A DNA stretch of 64,000 nucleotides from Plutella xylostella (Eukaryota; Arthropoda; Insecta; Lepidoptera; Plutellidae), in contig NC_063997.1 of NCBI RefSeq assembly GCF_932276165.1, positions 8,752,001 to 8,816,000 of the forward strand, written 5' to 3'. Of the stretch, positions 61,079-64,000 are shown in pieces; positions within the stretch are counted from its first letter, which is position 1, and each line of letters starts with the position of its first letter. The notes beneath the pieces were generated by a model. The model had not been told where the DNA came from. It saw only the letters and a program-made list of their open reading frames with translations, and did no database searches. The translations under genes and the position numbers were made by a program.

Positions 61079-61879
61079 GTAAGTTTGTTATTAATCTACT
61101 TGTTTTTTTGAGCTGGATTAATCCCAGAGTGTACTTTTAAATCCCATTTTCTTCGTGACAAAACAAAAAACTCTCTTTTTTTAGGTAAGTTAAAATAAGC
61201 TCATGAAAGGCTTTATAAACATAAAGTGTAAGTGCTCAAAAACTTAATTTAATGACACCTCCTTACTGAACTGAGTTTACTAACCAACTTAACGATGTAT
61301 GAAAAATTTTCTTCTTTATTTAATACAAACATATTAATTAAACACCTCTTCATAATAGCTGCTTTTATAAATAAAATAACTTGTAAGTATCTGGTTTCCC
61401 TTCCCCTTTATAATTCTCAATCAATAACTAATCAGTTTATTGATTGCAAAGCAATCACATGATGACCAGGAACTCAGAACTGGTCAGCAGGTGTCATGAA
61501 GCCTTATGGTTATGCCATTATAGGACGGCGCTGACGCAACAGTCACATGGCGGTGAAAGTCGGGGATCAGCGATGGTGTCAGATATATTTGACCTGGAAG
61601 TGAAATGTAGGCTCCGTAGATTGGAAGTGGACGATAAAATTAATGTTCTTTGTTTGATTTGGGATTGTGATTTGACACTGGGCAGATGACGAGGAGGTAC
61701 AGTACTCGTTTACGTATTTATTTATGTGACATGGCGATAATTTAAAATGACGATGATGTGTATAATTGTAGGTATACACCACATTTCTAGCGTTTGCACC
61801 TTGGTACTTTTAATTAGTTATTGCTAAAAATGCATAAGTAGCCTAATTACTTTAATAATGTCACAGTCAAAGTCCGCTG

Positions 61880-62195
61880 TTGGTCCAATACGTAAGTAGG
61901 TTACACCGAGAAGAAGCGCCGAAAATAACTATAATAATTTCCGATGGCGGTGCCCGCGGGCCCTCACGAACGAAAAACTGAATGACGAGTGCGAGTTTTA
62001 ACACCGTTCGAGCGGCGGCGAGTAAACGTGAATATGTATGGCGCGAGAGAGATGCCATTAGTAGGTTATATCCCGATACGCCTAAAAATATACTTAAATA
62101 TTGTAGATGGCGTCGTTGAGTTAGCTTTTTTCGTGTAGGAGTAATTTGTTGATTTTTGCACTGGAACCTTTTCATTGCCCGTGAGTGTAGTTGCA
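61880..62195. repeat. repeat-like patch sharing an end with the TIR element at 46146
   Basis: The right side (about 62100-62190) reads 'GGAGTAATTTGTTGATTTTT' then 'TGGAACCTTTTCATTGCCCG', parallel to 46335-46380. The left part is GC-richer (CGGTGCCCGCGGGCCCTCAC). No matching left end was found, so it may be a broken or larger relative. Confidence 0.4.
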
Positions 62196-64000
62196 CAAGC
62201 TCTGCGCCATACAACTTTGCGTTGGTTTCGCTGCTCGGTCGGTAATGAAAAACCTACACTATGTCCTCTCTTCGCAAAAAGCCGGAGGTTGCGTGCCGTT
62301 GCGTAACTGAGAGCTTGAAATTGTGTAAGTGGTTCAAGAATAAATATTGACGAAAAATTTCACTTTCAACCGTGTGCCGGATGGGCCACGCGTATTGTCT
62401 AAGAACACACATTCGTTCTGCTTTCAAGCTCGACTGATGCCAGTCGTGGAGCCTCACAAATGTGAAGTGACCATTAATAGTGTTATGGCGAATTTTCTCA
62501 ACACACCTATTTAGCAGATTTGCATAGGTACCTTTAGTAAGAATGGATGACTGTGAAGATGTATTGAAGTAGGTAGGTATGCAGTTTTACAACTGACTGA
62601 ATTTAACTTAGTCTTGCTCAATTCAGTACGTAATAAATAATGCAAGTTGTGTATCGGAGATCTAAAATATGTAAAATTTTCTTTGCCGGTCTCTACTTAT
62701 CCCCAAACATATAAAACACACTCGCTAGTAATAACTATATTTATATTCTTCTTATTACAAACCTGCAAAAAAGCTTCAGTCTTAATATAAGTTACTAAAT
62801 TTGATAGCCCAATTAAAACGTAGTTAATAAGTTTTCCACAAACCTTGGTGGTATTTCGTGAAGGCAATAATGAGACCATTAGTAAACAGTGTTCTAGTCA
62901 TGTGACTGCAGTAAGGACGGTTGGGAAACCGGTAGGATTACACATTTTCACGTGACTACGCCAAAGCAATAACCTCACAAACAGCAATGGCTGACACCCA
63001 CTCTATTTTGTTTCCACTAGCAAGCACTGTGACTGGAAATACATTTATAATTATGAAGACTATGAAGAGGTATTCTGTAACGTCCTGGAAGGCCTCAAGG
63101 AAATTATTTGTTCATGGTACTGGAAAATAACCCTACAGACCTAGGTAAATATTAGGAAAAATACGATGTCTGTAACAATCATTTTTCTTGCGTTATTTAG
63201 CAGACCTCTTGAATTTTGGATTTTTAAGCATAACGATCGGATGACAGCTTTCTTTTGTTTTAGTAAACTACCTTTACATCTACAGCTCTAGTTTTCGTCT
63301 CCAAAACGGTAAAGACTCTTTATATAGCTATAGCAACTTCAGGACTGCTGGGTAGCAAAAGAGAACATTAGGCAGTAAACTAACTTAAATTTATTGGCCA
63401 GTGAATACTTTACACATTATAATAATAAGTCACATCGAATTAAAACTTTCTCCAATAATAACATTACTCGTTAACAAGTAGTAGGTACTCTATAAAGAAC
63501 AACCACAAGAAAATTGCCTAATCATTGAAGCACGCGTGGTTGACAACACCGGCCTATGCTTGCGGTTACTTAAGCAATTATTTTAAAAGCTTATGTATGT
63601 AGGTGCAGTTGGGCAAACATTAAATAAATAGGCAAATGTGTGGTTTTGATACTATAACACAAAGCATCATTTTGTTCAAATTCTTGGAAAAAATATCTAT
63701 GACACATTTCGAATACTGTTTGATACATTGAATGTTCTATTAAACCTATAGTTTCCGATTGTTTTGCAGATGTAACCTACAGTCAGCTTTTTAATAATAT
63801 ACATCAAGCTGTTTGTGCCACAGCACCGTGTTTGTTCTATGTATTTATTACTAACAAGTGATATTGTGACAGTATGATATTAATAATATTGCCGTGTTTG
63901 GGCATCATGTTGCTCTTGAGGTGAAGGGATTTAAATAGTTTACGACCGAAGGGGCTTTGTTGCATACCGAAATTAAAATTGATAGACACGTTTTCTAAAT

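Larger units (their letters stand above)
58401..64000. other. intergenic flank, no host gene recognised
   Basis: AT-rich. Repeats recognised: a MITE at 59651-59791, a headless SINE at 60942-61078, and a repeat-like GC-richer patch at 61880-62195. Short open frames (for example 61444-61689 plus, 61867-62214 minus) show no family motif and no supporting splice structure. Confidence 0.6.

Noticed and set aside
61867..62214. 115-residue minus-strand frame
   Set aside because: No recognisable domain, and its sequence overlaps a repeat-like patch shared with 46335-46380.

Overview
The window is nuclear DNA of an insect, very probably a moth or butterfly (Lepidoptera). The evidence is GC-rich exons in AT-rich introns, GT-AG introns in every gene, tRNA-headed SINEs, (TCA)n-tailed repeats beside a 'CCACTGCTGGACATA' motif, and insect-type orthologues. 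No bacterial, plasmid or CRISPR-like structure was seen.

Layout: (1) 98-8481 (+): the 3' fifteen coding exons of PGAP1, the ER GPI-inositol deacylase; its 5' end lies before the window. (2) 8960-9244 (-): intronless SPCS1, a signal peptidase complex subunit, tail-to-tail with PGAP1. (3) 9743-15165 (+): STRAP/wmd, a WD40 protein in seven coding exons, head-to-head with SPCS1 across a 498-bp promoter interval. (4) 17292-18361: a decayed TA-flanked DNA transposon with a broken HTH-like reading frame. (5) 18540-58016 (-): a 39.5-kb, 24-coding-exon gene for a secreted double heme peroxidase (DBLOX type). The spliced frame closes exactly at 4029 nt (1342 aa). The N-terminal peroxidase domain has lost distal His, distal Arg and proximal His; the C-terminal domain keeps all of them. 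(6) 58017-64000: upstream flank with no recognised gene.

The introns of the peroxidase gene are a transposon store: a LINE with an intact reverse transcriptase frame, a very young LTR element that encodes only Gag and protease, older LINE pieces, SINEs and several fold-back (MITE-like) elements. One 780-bp TA-flanked element ends about 19 bp from a splice donor.

The genes do not form a pathway. PGAP1 and SPCS1 both act in the ER on newly made secretory proteins (GPI-anchor remodelling and signal-peptide removal), and the peroxidase is a secreted client. STRAP is a cytosolic/nuclear WD40 scaffold. Exon boundaries were set by hand from GT/AG sites, frame closure and family motifs; transposon family names are tentative because no database search could be run.
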